NCBI GenBank assembly: GCA_035575035.1
Contig: DATLYH010000211.1
Coordinates: 1 to 34,449, forward strand
DNA: 34,449 nt
Reading direction: 5' to 3'
From: DATLYH01 sp035575035
GTDB lineage: Bacteria > Planctomycetota > Planctomycetia > Gemmatales > Gemmataceae
The position numbers and the translations under genes are program-made. Below the pieces are notes generated by a model. The model searched no databases. It had not been told where the DNA came from and was given only the letters and a program-made list of their open reading frames with translations. Below, piece by piece: positions 17,201 to 24,741 of this stretch (position 1 is the first letter of the stretch; each line of letters opens with the position of its first letter).

Positions 17201-20200
17201 GCTCCCCGAGGAGCGGATCGCTCGGCCGGACATCGCCAATGGGGGGAACATCACGCAATCGGTAAGGGCGGGCGGTTCCATCGGGGCGGTGACCGCGTTT
17301 GGCCGCATCGACGGTAGCCTGACGGCTGGCGGATCGATCGGGCTTGCCTCTGGCCCCTACGCTGAGGGCACAGGGGTATGGGCCCTGGAGCAGATCACCG
17401 GGGATATTACAGCGGGCAGGGGCGGCCTGACTGTGGTGAGCTGGGGCCGGATCGACGGCAAGGTGACCGCAGCCGATGAGCTGTCCGTCTGGGCGTACGA
17501 GGACATCACTGGCGATCTGAGCAGCACGGCCGGCTATGTCACCGCCGGCTCCTGGGACGACCTAAGCGGTGCCGTCACGGGCTACCTCACGGTGGATGTG
17601 CGGAGCATCCAGGACGTTGGCAAAGCCGGTACCACGACAAAGACCATCACTAGCCGCACCGGCGGAGTGACGGCCTGGGCTGGGGGGACCATCTACTCCA
17701 ACCTGGTCGCCCGGCAGTACGCCGCCGCCTTCGCGGTCCTGACAGTTGCCGGCAGCGCGGAGAGCGAGCTGAGCGATACGTGGATCGAGGCCAAGGAGCA
17801 GGACATCACCAGCCAGGACATCCAGGCCAGGGATCTGGTACAGCTCACCGCTGGCCGGGACATAGCCGCCCGGTACGTCACCAGCGAGCAAGGCAACGTG
17901 GTCGCGGATGCGGGGCGGTCGGTCCGGGACGTGCAGCAGGTAACGGCCCGCAAGAACCTCTGGGTTGCAGCCCGCCAGGGGTCGGCCAGTGGACAGTTCG
18001 AGGCGACCGAAGGTTGGACGTACGTCTGGGCCTTCCACGATATTGCCGGCGGCATCTTCGCGGAGAAGACGGCCAGCGTCACTGCCTGGAACGATCTCCA
18101 GGCCAACGTCACCTCGAACGACGGCGTGGACGCCTTTGCCGGCCGGAACTCCTCCGGCGAGATCCAGGGCAGATCGTGGGTGGATCTCGAGGCCCGCGGC
18201 GACATCACCGGCTCGGTGACGGCAGGCGACGGGCAGACCTGGGCCGAAGCAGTCGTTCGGGCCGGTGGAACCATCTCCCAAAACATCACCTCGACCGGCA
18301 ACGCCGATGTCGCGGCCACCGGGGACATCACGGCCGACGTCAAGGCGGTCGAAGGCTGGCTGGACGTCGTCGCTAACGGCAACATCAACGGCAACATGAC
18401 GGCCGGCGAGGAGGCGAAGGTATGGGCCGGCGGGACGGCGATGGGTTCGGTTACTTCCGGATTCGATGCCGCCGATGTGCAGGCGGGGGGGACCATCGGT
18501 GCCGCGATCACGTCCAGCCAGGGGGATGCATCGGCCTGGGCCGGCGGCGATGTCAGTGGGGCGGTGACGGCCAAGCGGAATGCTTTCGTCGAGGCGGTGG
18601 GCAAGATTTCCGGGAACGTCAAGGCCGGCGCTGATGCCTCGGTGGTGGCCAACGGAGACATTACCGGCTCCGTTGAGACGGAGTGGGTCGCCGACGTGCG
18701 CTCGGCCTATGGCGAGGTGTCCGGGAACGTGACGACCCGCCGCACGCGGGAAGAATTGTTGACCGCCGCCGACTCCCCGACGAAGCGGCGCATCGACGTC
18801 ATTGATGCAGAGATCGCCCGGCTCCAGGAAGCACTCCAAACGGCCTCCAACGGCCAGGAAGCGCAGGGCATCAATCAGAGGATCAGCGAACTGCAGGCCG
18901 AGCGCGAGCTGCACCAACTCCCCGAGCAGGAAACGAACCTCGAGTACATCCGCGCGGGCCGCGTCCAGGGGATGATTGCGGACGGCGTGGCGAAGAAGTA
19001 CCGCGGCGACCCGATAGAGGGCTATAACACGACCGGCTACGTCGCCTTCGTGGATGTCTTCGGCAACGGGGGCTACTTCCTTCTGCTGGAACCCTACCAA
19101 ATCGCAGGGAGGTCCGTTGTCGATTACGACGGCGACATTCCCGTGTACTACAAGGTCGTCCTCCAGGAAGAGATTTTCGTCAACCCCGGCGAAACCTATT
19201 CCGGGACGCCGTCCGGTCCGCTAGACCTGAAGAAGCTCCGCGACTACTATCTGTCCGACGAGGTCGTTCGCCGCAAGATCGCCACGGTCGTCGCCCGGAA
19301 GCAGGCGAACAACCTCCAGCCCATCACCGGCGCAGTCAAGTTCGGCCTGCACCTGGTGCCGCTGGTCGGGGCGATCGACGACTTCCTTGACGGCAACTAT
19401 GTCGAGGCGGCCATCTCGCTGACCGGCGACGTGACCATGTTCCTGGGCTTCGGGGCCGCCCTGAAGGCCCGTAAATGCGTCTATGCCGGTGCGAAAGCGG
19501 TCAAGATCGCGGCCCTGACCTCGACCGCCACGGACGGGAGTATCGCCGCCTTCCGGTTGGGCCAGGGGATCAGTGCCTACCTCCACGGGGACCAGGGGAA
19601 GGCGTTTGGTTACTTCGGTGACGCCACGCTGCGCCTGCTCGGCCTGTCGGCCCAATCGATCGCCTGGCTGCGGAACAAGCCCAAGTGCTTCGTGGCCGGC
19701 ACGCTCGTGCATACCGCGGAGGGGCCGCGGCCGATCGAGCAGGTCAAGGCCGGTCAGCTCGTCTGGGCGTTCGACCGCCAGCAGGGCGAATGGCGGCTGA
19801 GCCGGGTGACACGAACCTTCCGGCGGACGTCGGACCGGTTGACGACGGTGCAGTTCGCCGACGGCGATGCGCTCACGGGCACCGACGGCCACCCCTTCTG
19901 GGTGATCGAGGGGGAGGAGTTGGCGGGCCGCCCGAGGGGCGACCACGGGGCCGACGAACCGCCCGGGCCGACGCCGGGCAGCTGGGTGGCGATGGCGGCG
20001 CTGCGGGTGGGGGATGTGGTGCTGACCCGGCAGGGCCGCCCCACGCGGGTAGTGGCCATTGCGACGCGCCGGGAGGCGGTGCCGGTCTACAATATCGAGG
20101 TGGCGGGCCTGCACAGCTACGCCGTGGGCGACCGCGGCGTGCTGGTGCACAACGCCGAGAACTATATCAGCGGCGTGCGCAACGCGGCCAAGCAGACGGC

Positions 20201-20831
20201 CGAGGCGAGCAAGAAGCCGACGGCCGTGGTGCCGCAGGCAGGCCAGGCTGCTGAACACACTACGCCGGGGGCGGCACAGGCTACAGCTACATTCGCTCCG
20301 GTGAGTGGTTCGACAAAACCCTCCACGGAGGATCCACGGGTCATCCGAGAGGGTTGGATACTCGACGGGCAGAACCCGGCCGAGCGGCCGATCAAGTGGC
20401 CGTTTAACTGGCGCAAGCCCAAGGACGGGACATGGGAGGTTCACAACGGCCGGTTGTTCTTCCGGCCGAATGAGAAGCTTGCGGCTGTGGCCAGGCAGTA
20501 CGGGTGGGTCGAAGGGGACCTATTGCCGTTCGTCAAGGGAGTGCCTGATTTCCAAAAGTACGCCTGGGGGCAGACGAACTTCCGAATGAGTATCGTCCTG
20601 ACCGGCGACAATCACGACACTGAAAGGATTGCTTCAGAGTTGGCCAAGCAGGGCTGGCTGGGATGCAGCACTCAGACGGCGGTGCTCAAGAAGTTGTCTG
20701 AGTTGAAGTTAACCCCACATCACTTTCAGATTGCGGAGGACGGGACCCACATCATCCAACTCGTCGATAAAAGGTTACATAGGACCTTCAGGCATTCTGG
20801 GACGGCGCAGATGCTGCGCGAGGGGGACTGA
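14214..20831 (+). CDS. Giant polymorphic toxin: beta-helix repeats, Hint autoprotease, C-terminal HNH-like nuclease toxin
   Basis: The product is 2205 aa. Residues 1-30 are very basic; residues 33-46 carry a LEVVPLEERVVPT motif, of the type found at the start of giant Gemmataceae surface proteins. Residues ~135-1510 are ~20-residue beta-helix repeats (phrases such as VTAGRDIGSV, VSATGDVTGAI), giving a long rod as in FhaB/CdiA. Residues ~1523-1575 are a coiled coil and ~1700-1760 a hydrophobic pre-toxin stretch. A Hint domain spans 1825-1980: nucleophile Cys1825 in CFVAGTLVHT, TDGHPFW, and terminal His1979-Asn1980 followed by Ala, which should release the tip. The tip has PHH at 2168-2170 and His2189/His2194 in KRLHRTFRHSG, typical of HNH/EndoVII-fold nuclease toxins. 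The immunity gene overlaps by one base. The export route is unknown. Confidence 0.88.
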   Translation: MNRRSIRTIFASLSRKFLDFRPRRPRTVRRRARLEVVPLEERVVPTAVGPDQWWNDGYYNSQGQWVAGTVNLYNNGPGWLEVSGGGGSVAVSPGAPLPWQDEDGNWYSGPEPHAGSYAFEVYGALGDGSGDVTWSGSASSLSIRASGDVNSISIEGDLYVHAGWTIGHLSGRNVSAWAGKSIGNVSASADIGTIFAGTTVGTVSAGGDITVVSAGGNTSVVSAGGWIGMVYAGLDVSGAVSAGTYIGGAYIPEAGDNPEAWYYAVYYGGIWAGRDVVGPVTAGQSIARVSAGRDVLGTVQAHNGDVWTVQAGGGGVYVPTDDPEDPGEGSWVPYAPGRVLGSVTAARDIHGVYATGDVVGAIMAQGGFVGGVNADGNVAGDVTAQTNVGQGTPRDPDPDWRPWGYWSWGYSWYPYWYGLGVYLPRGAGVYAGGTVSGDVTATTGSVTTVWAENGAVSGAVWAAVDVGTVSAGAGVSGAVTAGRDIGSVWAGSYLMDPEGAGTPASVNGSLTAGRDIGLVSATGDVTGAIDAGHGISGVTADGNITGPIRAGAAVGQLDDADHHFAQSQQYWGYGVWAGGSFLGSVTAGTDVSLVKAGGVVAGPIAAGRDVGWVHGTGGVAATITAGRDVGRVYAGGYDFYFPGNALPDIPPASFSGSVNAAGDIYGVFATGDVSGAVTAGGGIADVSAQGAVTGPLTAGDSIGYLGDLVPDEGNDDEDRYRGGGVWGGAEITAVIQAGGDITAVGAGGNLGGSVTAGRDLGTARAGRHLTATLDAGRDIGVLSAGQLANSLGAGPVSEDSGNIIGMATAGRDIGSVTATGNIEATLTAAHAIGGVSAQRSIAGRIAATTGPIGRLTDEPDPAGYSSSPGGGPGKVQAGGDINATIIAGLDITQVEAGRDIAGSITAGRDIGDVSAGRDMSGDLSAGRNIGDVTAGIDDGGSIAGQITAGGNVGDLTAYGFTGQDESPDALPSPATGLDDPELWTIDPESDWYTAASLPEERIARPDIANGGNITQSVRAGGSIGAVTAFGRIDGSLTAGGSIGLASGPYAEGTGVWALEQITGDITAGRGGLTVVSWGRIDGKVTAADELSVWAYEDITGDLSSTAGYVTAGSWDDLSGAVTGYLTVDVRSIQDVGKAGTTTKTITSRTGGVTAWAGGTIYSNLVARQYAAAFAVLTVAGSAESELSDTWIEAKEQDITSQDIQARDLVQLTAGRDIAARYVTSEQGNVVADAGRSVRDVQQVTARKNLWVAARQGSASGQFEATEGWTYVWAFHDIAGGIFAEKTASVTAWNDLQANVTSNDGVDAFAGRNSSGEIQGRSWVDLEARGDITGSVTAGDGQTWAEAVVRAGGTISQNITSTGNADVAATGDITADVKAVEGWLDVVANGNINGNMTAGEEAKVWAGGTAMGSVTSGFDAADVQAGGTIGAAITSSQGDASAWAGGDVSGAVTAKRNAFVEAVGKISGNVKAGADASVVANGDITGSVETEWVADVRSAYGEVSGNVTTRRTREELLTAADSPTKRRIDVIDAEIARLQEALQTASNGQEAQGINQRISELQAERELHQLPEQETNLEYIRAGRVQGMIADGVAKKYRGDPIEGYNTTGYVAFVDVFGNGGYFLLLEPYQIAGRSVVDYDGDIPVYYKVVLQEEIFVNPGETYSGTPSGPLDLKKLRDYYLSDEVVRRKIATVVARKQANNLQPITGAVKFGLHLVPLVGAIDDFLDGNYVEAAISLTGDVTMFLGFGAALKARKCVYAGAKAVKIAALTSTATDGSIAAFRLGQGISAYLHGDQGKAFGYFGDATLRLLGLSAQSIAWLRNKPKCFVAGTLVHTAEGPRPIEQVKAGQLVWAFDRQQGEWRLSRVTRTFRRTSDRLTTVQFADGDALTGTDGHPFWVIEGEELAGRPRGDHGADEPPGPTPGSWVAMAALRVGDVVLTRQGRPTRVVAIATRREAVPVYNIEVAGLHSYAVGDRGVLVHNAENYISGVRNAAKQTAEASKKPTAVVPQAGQAAEHTTPGAAQATATFAPVSGSTKPSTEDPRVIREGWILDGQNPAERPIKWPFNWRKPKDGTWEVHNGRLFFRPNEKLAAVARQYGWVEGDLLPFVKGVPDFQKYAWGQTNFRMSIVLTGDNHDTERIASELAKQGWLGCSTQTAVLKKLSELKLTPHHFQIAEDGTHIIQLVDKRLHRTFRHSGTAQMLREGD
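14610..18740 (+). repeat. Coding beta-helix repeat tract
   Basis: Approximate limits of the tandem degenerate repeats inside the giant gene. Codons for Ala-Gly-Arg-Asp-Ile (GCCGGGCGGGAYATC) recur dozens of times, so the DNA itself is repetitive and open to slippage or recombination. A detached piece with the same pattern lies at 24727-25109. Confidence 0.8.
19929..20163 (+). repeat. Hint-coding homology block, resident copy
   Basis: Aligns without gaps (constant offset 2460) to 22389-22623 in the silent cassette, with about 24 mismatches by hand count. Homology stops 3-4 codons after the Hint terminal His-Asn, exactly where the toxin-specific sequence starts. Confidence 0.85.
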
Positions 20832-21379
20832 TGGTCGAACAGAAGTTGCGTGAGCTAGGAATAGCCCCGCTCTATGGCGAGTACCACCCGCTCTCGCCGG
20901 GCGAGATCCGGGAGGTCGAACAACTGGTTGGGTTTTCCCTGCCAGATGACTACAAAGAGTTCATCTCCAAGTACGGGTGCGCCTACTTCGCCGACAAACG
21001 TGTGGTCGTCCGCACGGTCGAACCACCGCCGGAAGACTTGTCCGACTCCGATTGGCTAGACTTCGCCGTGTTCTTCGGGGGATGTGAGCAGTACTGCCTA
21101 GTCGATGAAATAAGGCTTGTGCGTGGCCGGATGCCAGACACCGTGATCCCGATCGCCGACGACCACGGCGGCAACCTCTTCTGCCTCGGCGTGGGCGGCG
21201 ACGACCGGAACAAGGTGTACATCTGGGACTTTCACAACGAGCCCGACGCGCAGGACTACCTCGACGAGGGCCTACCCGTGCCCGACCGGCTAATGTACAG
21301 CAATATGGGGCTCGTGGCTCATTCCTTTACTGATTTCATCCTCCAGATGGAAATCCGCGATGTGGAACCTGAGGAGTAG
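20831..21379 (+). CDS. SUKH (SMI1/KNR4) immunity protein, cognate to the giant toxin
   Basis: The product (182 aa) shows the SUKH pattern: LSPGEIREVEQLVGFSLPDDYKEFISKYG at the N-terminus, then IPIADDHGGNLFCLGVGGDD with KVYIWDFHNEP, and a C-terminal helix (SFTDFILQM). SUKH proteins bind and block toxin tips, chiefly nucleases. The ATG shares its A with the toxin's TGA stop (TGATG), and GAGGGGG precedes it inside the toxin gene, so translation is coupled. It is only distantly like the two SUKH genes further downstream, which fits a different toxin partner. Confidence 0.85.
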   Translation: MVEQKLRELGIAPLYGEYHPLSPGEIREVEQLVGFSLPDDYKEFISKYGCAYFADKRVVVRTVEPPPEDLSDSDWLDFAVFFGGCEQYCLVDEIRLVRGRMPDTVIPIADDHGGNLFCLGVGGDDRNKVYIWDFHNEPDAQDYLDEGLPVPDRLMYSNMGLVAHSFTDFILQMEIRDVEPEE

Positions 21380-21443
21380 GAGGTTTCCGTTGCCATCAAC
21401 AGCAGAACTGGCCTATGACTAGAGCCTGTGATTCGATGACGTC

Positions 21444-21516
21444 GAGTCCGACTACCTGCCGATGTCCTGGGTCACTGGCGACCTCTTCCGCGCTCAACGG
21501 TAAGGTTGAAAGGCCA
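21444..21516 (+). repeat. Junction repeat, copy A (short)
   Basis: 73 nt matching copy B (22266-22338) with about six differences. In one frame it reads ESDYLPMSWVTGDLFRA plus two residues and a stop, the end of a beta-helix-like phrase. The flanking 21380-21559 stretch holds no gene I can support. Confidence 0.85.
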
Positions 21517-21559
21517 CGCCGATGGCCGAACGTCGACAACTTCGACCCCAGGGATAACG

Positions 21560-21997
21560 ATGAGTATTACCGAGATCGATGATCCGCTCTTTGGCCGGTT
21601 GGTCTGGTATCCGCGCGATCGGTTTTATGGCGGCAAGATGCTGTTGGGGGGAGACCAAGAGATCCTCGTTAGCATCGACCCCGAGGAGAGTTCAATAGAT
21701 GAGCTGCTCCCCCAAGCTCGCCGTGCGATGACTTGGGTCTTACAGAATGATGAGCGAATCCGGCAACTTGCAGCCGAACAGCTAACTGAGAACTACAACA
21801 GGTACTGCCGTGACGAGGAAGAGGATCCAGAGCCAATCTCCCCAGCCGAGTTCGCTCGCCGCATTCAGCTCAAAACATTCTGGTTCTACCCAGACGGGTT
21901 GGCACGACTGGGATACGACGACTCCGACATGTTCGGAGGACATACGATCTACATCAAGTGTAACCCAGATTCGGGGTGGATGGAGGTGGAGAAGTAA
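21560..21997 (+). CDS. DUF2262-like probable immunity protein
   Basis: The product (145 aa) starts MSITEIDDPLFGRLVWYPRD at the ATG at 21560, with AGGGA upstream; an ATG at 21506 would extend it through the junction repeat region and is unlikely. It has the DUF2262-type layout: DPLFGRL near the start, a strand series (EILVSIDPEES), a helical middle, EFARRIQLKTFWFYPDG and a closing MFGGHTIYIKCNPDSG. Proteins of this kind often sit beside polymorphic toxins. No toxin is adjacent here: the gene lies between junction repeats A and B and is directly abutted by a SUKH fragment, so it looks like an orphan immunity gene. The family assignment is from pattern memory and is moderate. Confidence 0.6.
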   Translation: MSITEIDDPLFGRLVWYPRDRFYGGKMLLGGDQEILVSIDPEESSIDELLPQARRAMTWVLQNDERIRQLAAEQLTENYNRYCRDEEEDPEPISPAEFARRIQLKTFWFYPDGLARLGYDDSDMFGGHTIYIKCNPDSGWMEVEK

Positions 21998-22180
21998 CTT
22001 TTGCATCTCCTGCGCTCCGGAAACCTACGGCAGGTGTTCATCAAGGCACGTGAAGAGTTCGACGACGTTCCAGCTGACTTCATCTTCCCACACGCACTCA
22101 GCCTCTTGGAGTTCCTACGGTCTCTGCGCACGATAACCAACGAAGAGGCGGACGAATGGTATCGCAAACGGGGTGGGTAG
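21998..22180 (+). pseudogene. 3' fragment of a SUKH immunity gene
   Basis: This stretch is nearly identical to the last ~187 nt of the intact SUKH gene at 23468-24040, with a one-base deletion (TACGGCAGG for TACGGGCAGG) and a three-base deletion (GACGAC for GACGACGAC). It begins right at the stop codon of the DUF2262-like gene and ends with its own in-phase TAG at 22178-22180. It lacks a start and the first two thirds of the gene, so it is a remnant left by duplication or recombination. Confidence 0.85.
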
Positions 22181-22265
22181 AATACCGTGCTGGTTCAGGG
22201 GCGGTACGCCGCTCCACGCCAACTCGGTTGGCACGGGCATAGCGCGACGGCCAAGCTCGGCTATG

Positions 22266-22460
22266 GAGTCCGACTATCTGCCGATGTCCTGGGTCACTGG
22301 CGACCTCTTCCGCGCTCGACTGTAAGAGCGAAAGGCCAGGACGACGCCCCCATGTCAAGGACCTCGCCTTTGCACCTCTTCCGCAAACCGCCCGGCCGGC
22401 GACCACGGGGCCGACGAACCGCCCGGGCCGACGCCGGGCCGCTGGGTCGGGATGGCGGCG
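22266..22460 (+). repeat. Junction repeat, copy B (long)
   Basis: From 22269 to 22460 it aligns without gaps to copy C (25053-25244; offset 2784) with about 11 differences by hand count. The first 73 nt are shared with copy A. The last ~70 nt run into the Hint coding sequence, so this copy bridges a beta-helix-like end and the middle of a Hint domain. Confidence 0.85.
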
Positions 22461-23435
22461 CTGCGAGCCGGCGACGTGGTTCTGACCCGGCAGGGCCGTA
22501 CCACGCGGGTGCTGTCGGTCGAGACGCGCCGGGAGGCGGTGCCGGTCTACAATATCGAGGTGGCGGGCCTGCACAGCTACGCGGTCGGCGACCGCGGCTT
22601 GCTGGTGCACAACGCCGAGAACTACACCAACTCCGTGGAGAAGGTGGCCAAGGAGGTGGCCGACAACACGTTACCGCCAAAGGTTCACGGAGCGCCAGCA
22701 GGAACGCCGCCTGCCACGAAAGCCACTCCGCAGAAGATCGAGGAGGCCGTTCCGGTTGCCGGCATCACGAGCCCAACGACCAAGGGCTCGAAGACGCCGT
22801 GGCAGCAGTTCACTGCCGCCACCGCGAAGATATTCAGGCGCAAGCCTCATCTGCCCAAGGGTGGTGCCTGGAAGACCGGCGTGGATGTGAATAGCCCGCC
22901 TGGGGTACCGGGCGAGTCGTATTGGCACTGGGTCGATCCGAACTTCCCGCCGGTGAAGTACGAGAAGCAGTTCCCCGTCTTGGAACCCATTCATGGGGTG
23001 GAGGTACGCATCCCCTTGGTGGGTCGGATTGACGAAAAACTAGACTTTCGGAACGCAAACGCGGTACTGGGGGAGATGCTCAAGAACGACGCCGCCCTGC
23101 GGCAGCAATTTGGGATCACCGAGCAGTTCGTCAAGGACAACCTGCTGCACAAGAACGGGAATGTCAATGGCAGGGCGGTGGCTAACTGGTTGGATGGACA
23201 GGATCTCGTCTGGCACCACCATCAGGATATGCGGAGGTTGCAACTCGTCAAGAACCCACCTCATGATCCAGACGTGCTCCGTCACACTGGGGGAGAGGCG
23301 TACATTCGGGGAACGATTGATGAGTTAATCAAACGGGGGGTCATCAAGGCTGAGCAAAGCCGTGACGGGTTGACCGAAGCGCTGATCCAGAAGGCCCGCG
23401 AACTCGGAATCATCCCAAGCGACTTCCCGTGGTAG
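22389..23435 (+). pseudogene. Silent toxin cassette: Hint C-terminal part plus WHH-type nuclease toxin
   Basis: An open frame of ~348 codons with no upstream start at the 5' end; the only internal ATG (22452) falls mid-Hint without a ribosome site. It begins as the last ~78 residues of a Hint domain, with NIEVAGLHSYAVGDRGLLVHN, then a Pro/Thr linker. The toxin follows: a proline-rich segment, HGVEVRIPLVGRIDEKLDFR, and a WHH nuclease signature at 23211 (VWHHHQDMRRLQLV) ending with His and RHTGG. WHH proteins are HNH/EndoVII-fold DNases common as toxin tips. The C-terminus is ELGIIPSDFPW. Its own SUKH gene starts 33 nt later. It is best read as a donor module: intact coding sequence, no means of expression. 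Confidence 0.85.
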
Positions 23436-23467
23436 CAGGCAACGAAACTGGTGAAAGGAGGACAGAC

Positions 23468-24040
23468 GTGGATGAGATTGACGCGATCATGCGACGGCTC
23501 CACTACAAGATTTGCGAATCGTTCGCGGATGGACACAGGCTTATCCCGGCTGATGAGGAGCGCATCACCCGGTTTGAGGCCGAAATAGGACATAATCTGC
23601 CCCATGAGTATCGCTGTTTTTTACAGCGTTACCAGGGTGCGTGGATCTGGAATGCGGAGTTGCACCCGACAATTCAACACGAGCACCTGCAAAGTGTGGA
23701 AGGGGTTCACTCGATCCACTTCTTAGGCTTCTATAGCACCCCGCCGGGACGTACGAAATCACCACACGATTTGCCCTGGAGAGCCCAACTGTTGAAGGAT
23801 GACTTGCCCGTTGGCGTCATCCCAGTCGCCGAGTTCCTCCAGCAGACGTACTACTTTTGTGTCTCCTGCGCTCCGGAAACCTACGGGCAGGTGTTCATCA
23901 AGGCACGTGAAGAGTTCGACGACGACATTCCAGCTGACTTCATCTTCCCACACGCGCCCAGCTTCTTGGAGTTCCTACGGTCCCTGCGCACGATGACCGA
24001 CGAAGAGGCGGACGAATGGTATCGTAAACGGAGTGAGTAA
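23468..24040 (+). CDS. SUKH immunity protein, probably cognate to the WHH toxin
   Basis: The product (190 aa) begins at a GTG preceded by a strong AAAGGAGG (23454-23461). The upstream GTG at 23429, overlapping the toxin stop, would add 13 residues that the paralogue at 24169 lacks, while from 23468 the two align (DEIDAIMRRL against NEIDTTMRNL). SUKH features are FEAEIGHNLPHEYRCFLQRY near the N-terminus and YYFCVSCAPETYGQVFIKAR later, with a C-terminal LEFLRSLRTMTDEEADEWYRK. It presumably protects against the WHH toxin. Its ribosome site means it could be translated from any transcript that reaches it. Confidence 0.85.
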   Translation: MDEIDAIMRRLHYKICESFADGHRLIPADEERITRFEAEIGHNLPHEYRCFLQRYQGAWIWNAELHPTIQHEHLQSVEGVHSIHFLGFYSTPPGRTKSPHDLPWRAQLLKDDLPVGVIPVAEFLQQTYYFCVSCAPETYGQVFIKAREEFDDDIPADFIFPHAPSFLEFLRSLRTMTDEEADEWYRKRSE

Positions 24041-24049
24041 AAGATCCTG

Positions 24050-24080
24050 ACCGTCATGTTGGGGGGACACAAATGACGGT
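24050..24080. repeat. Perfect 8-bp inverted repeat
   Basis: ACCGTCAT (24050-24057) and ATGACGGT (24073-24080) flank a 15-nt G-rich loop; three more pairs (TTG/CAA) form with one bulged base. It sits directly after the SUKH stop and at the edge of the toxin remnant, so it may be a terminator or a recombination edge. Confidence 0.5.
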
Positions 24081-24144
24081 GGCTCCGGACCTGATCCACA
24101 AGGTGCGGGAACTCGGCATCATCCCGAGCGACTTCCCGTTTTGA
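24073..24144 (+). pseudogene. C-terminal remnant of a second WHH-type toxin
   Basis: 23 codons plus stop read MTVAPDLIHKVRELGIIPS then DFPF. The last ~17 residues match the end of the WHH cassette (LIQKARELGIIPSDFPW) in sequence and in position relative to the next SUKH gene, which begins 24 nt later. It is therefore the deleted tail of a sibling toxin whose immunity gene survives. The ATG is coincidental. Confidence 0.8.
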
Positions 24145-24168
24145 CAGAAGCCGCTCAAGGAGAGATGT

Positions 24169-24741
24169 ATGAATGAGATCGATACCACTATGCGGAACCT
24201 CAGCCATGATGTTCGAGATTCTTGCCCCGGCGGGCAGAAACTATTGCCGGCTGAGGAAGAACTGTTATCACAATTCGAGCAAGAGATCGGACACCGACTG
24301 CCCCCCGACTACCGATATTTCCTCAGCCGCTACAGCGGAGTCCGGCTGTTCAATGCCATGATCCATCCGGCGGTCCAGGATGAGAAACTGGAAAGTGTGG
24401 AGGGTATTCACCTGATTAGCTTTTTCGGGTTTTACACTCTTTCGCCTCAGGGTGGGAAGTGTAGTTCTGATTTATCTTGGAACTACCGCGTTTACAAGGA
24501 CTTTCTTCCCGCCGGGGTGATTCCGATCGCAGAGTTCTGTGGTGATTACTTGTTCTGCATCTCCTGTGCCCCGGAGACTTATGGGCGGATATTTGTCAAA
24601 GTCCCGGAGGAGTTCGATGACGACGACCCGGCCGACTTCCTTTTCCCGCAAGCTCCCAGCCTCCTCGACTTCCTGCGCTCGCTTCACACCCTCACCGACG
24701 AAGAAACGCACGCGTGGTACAAGGCGCGGGGCGGGACGTGA
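24169..24741 (+). CDS. SUKH immunity protein (orphan)
   Basis: The product (190 aa) starts at an ATG with AAGGAGAG upstream. It is a paralogue of the 23468 gene over its whole length: EQEIGHRLPPDYRYFLSRYS, ESVEGIHLISFFGFYTLSP, LFCISCAPETYGRIFVKV and LDFLRSLHTLTDEETHAWYK. Its toxin partner is reduced to a 23-codon tail just upstream, so it is an immunity gene kept without its toxin. Such orphans protect against siblings that still carry the toxin. The DNA is visibly less GC-rich than the flanking housekeeping genes. Its last codons run directly into a beta-helix fragment. Confidence 0.85.
   Translation: MNEIDTTMRNLSHDVRDSCPGGQKLLPAEEELLSQFEQEIGHRLPPDYRYFLSRYSGVRLFNAMIHPAVQDEKLESVEGIHLISFFGFYTLSPQGGKCSSDLSWNYRVYKDFLPAGVIPIAEFCGDYLFCISCAPETYGRIFVKVPEEFDDDDPADFLFPQAPSLLDFLRSLHTLTDEETHAWYKARGGT

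Noticed and set aside
14610..18740. Repetitive DNA as a possible CRISPR array or minisatellite
   Set aside because: The repeats are degenerate, coding, in frame and of ~60-nt period with a regular beta-helix protein pattern; there are no unique spacers between identical repeats.
17562..19100. Long minus-strand open frame opposite the beta-helix tract (and a similar one at 15081-16517)
   Set aside because: Both are low-complexity Gly/Arg/Asp/Pro-rich products of GC-rich repeat DNA in the antisense frame; they have no domain, ribosome site or family resemblance.
23429..23467. Earlier GTG start for the second SUKH gene overlapping the toxin stop
   Set aside because: The GTG at 23468 has a strong AAAGGAGG at the right distance and lines up with the start of the paralogue at 24169.
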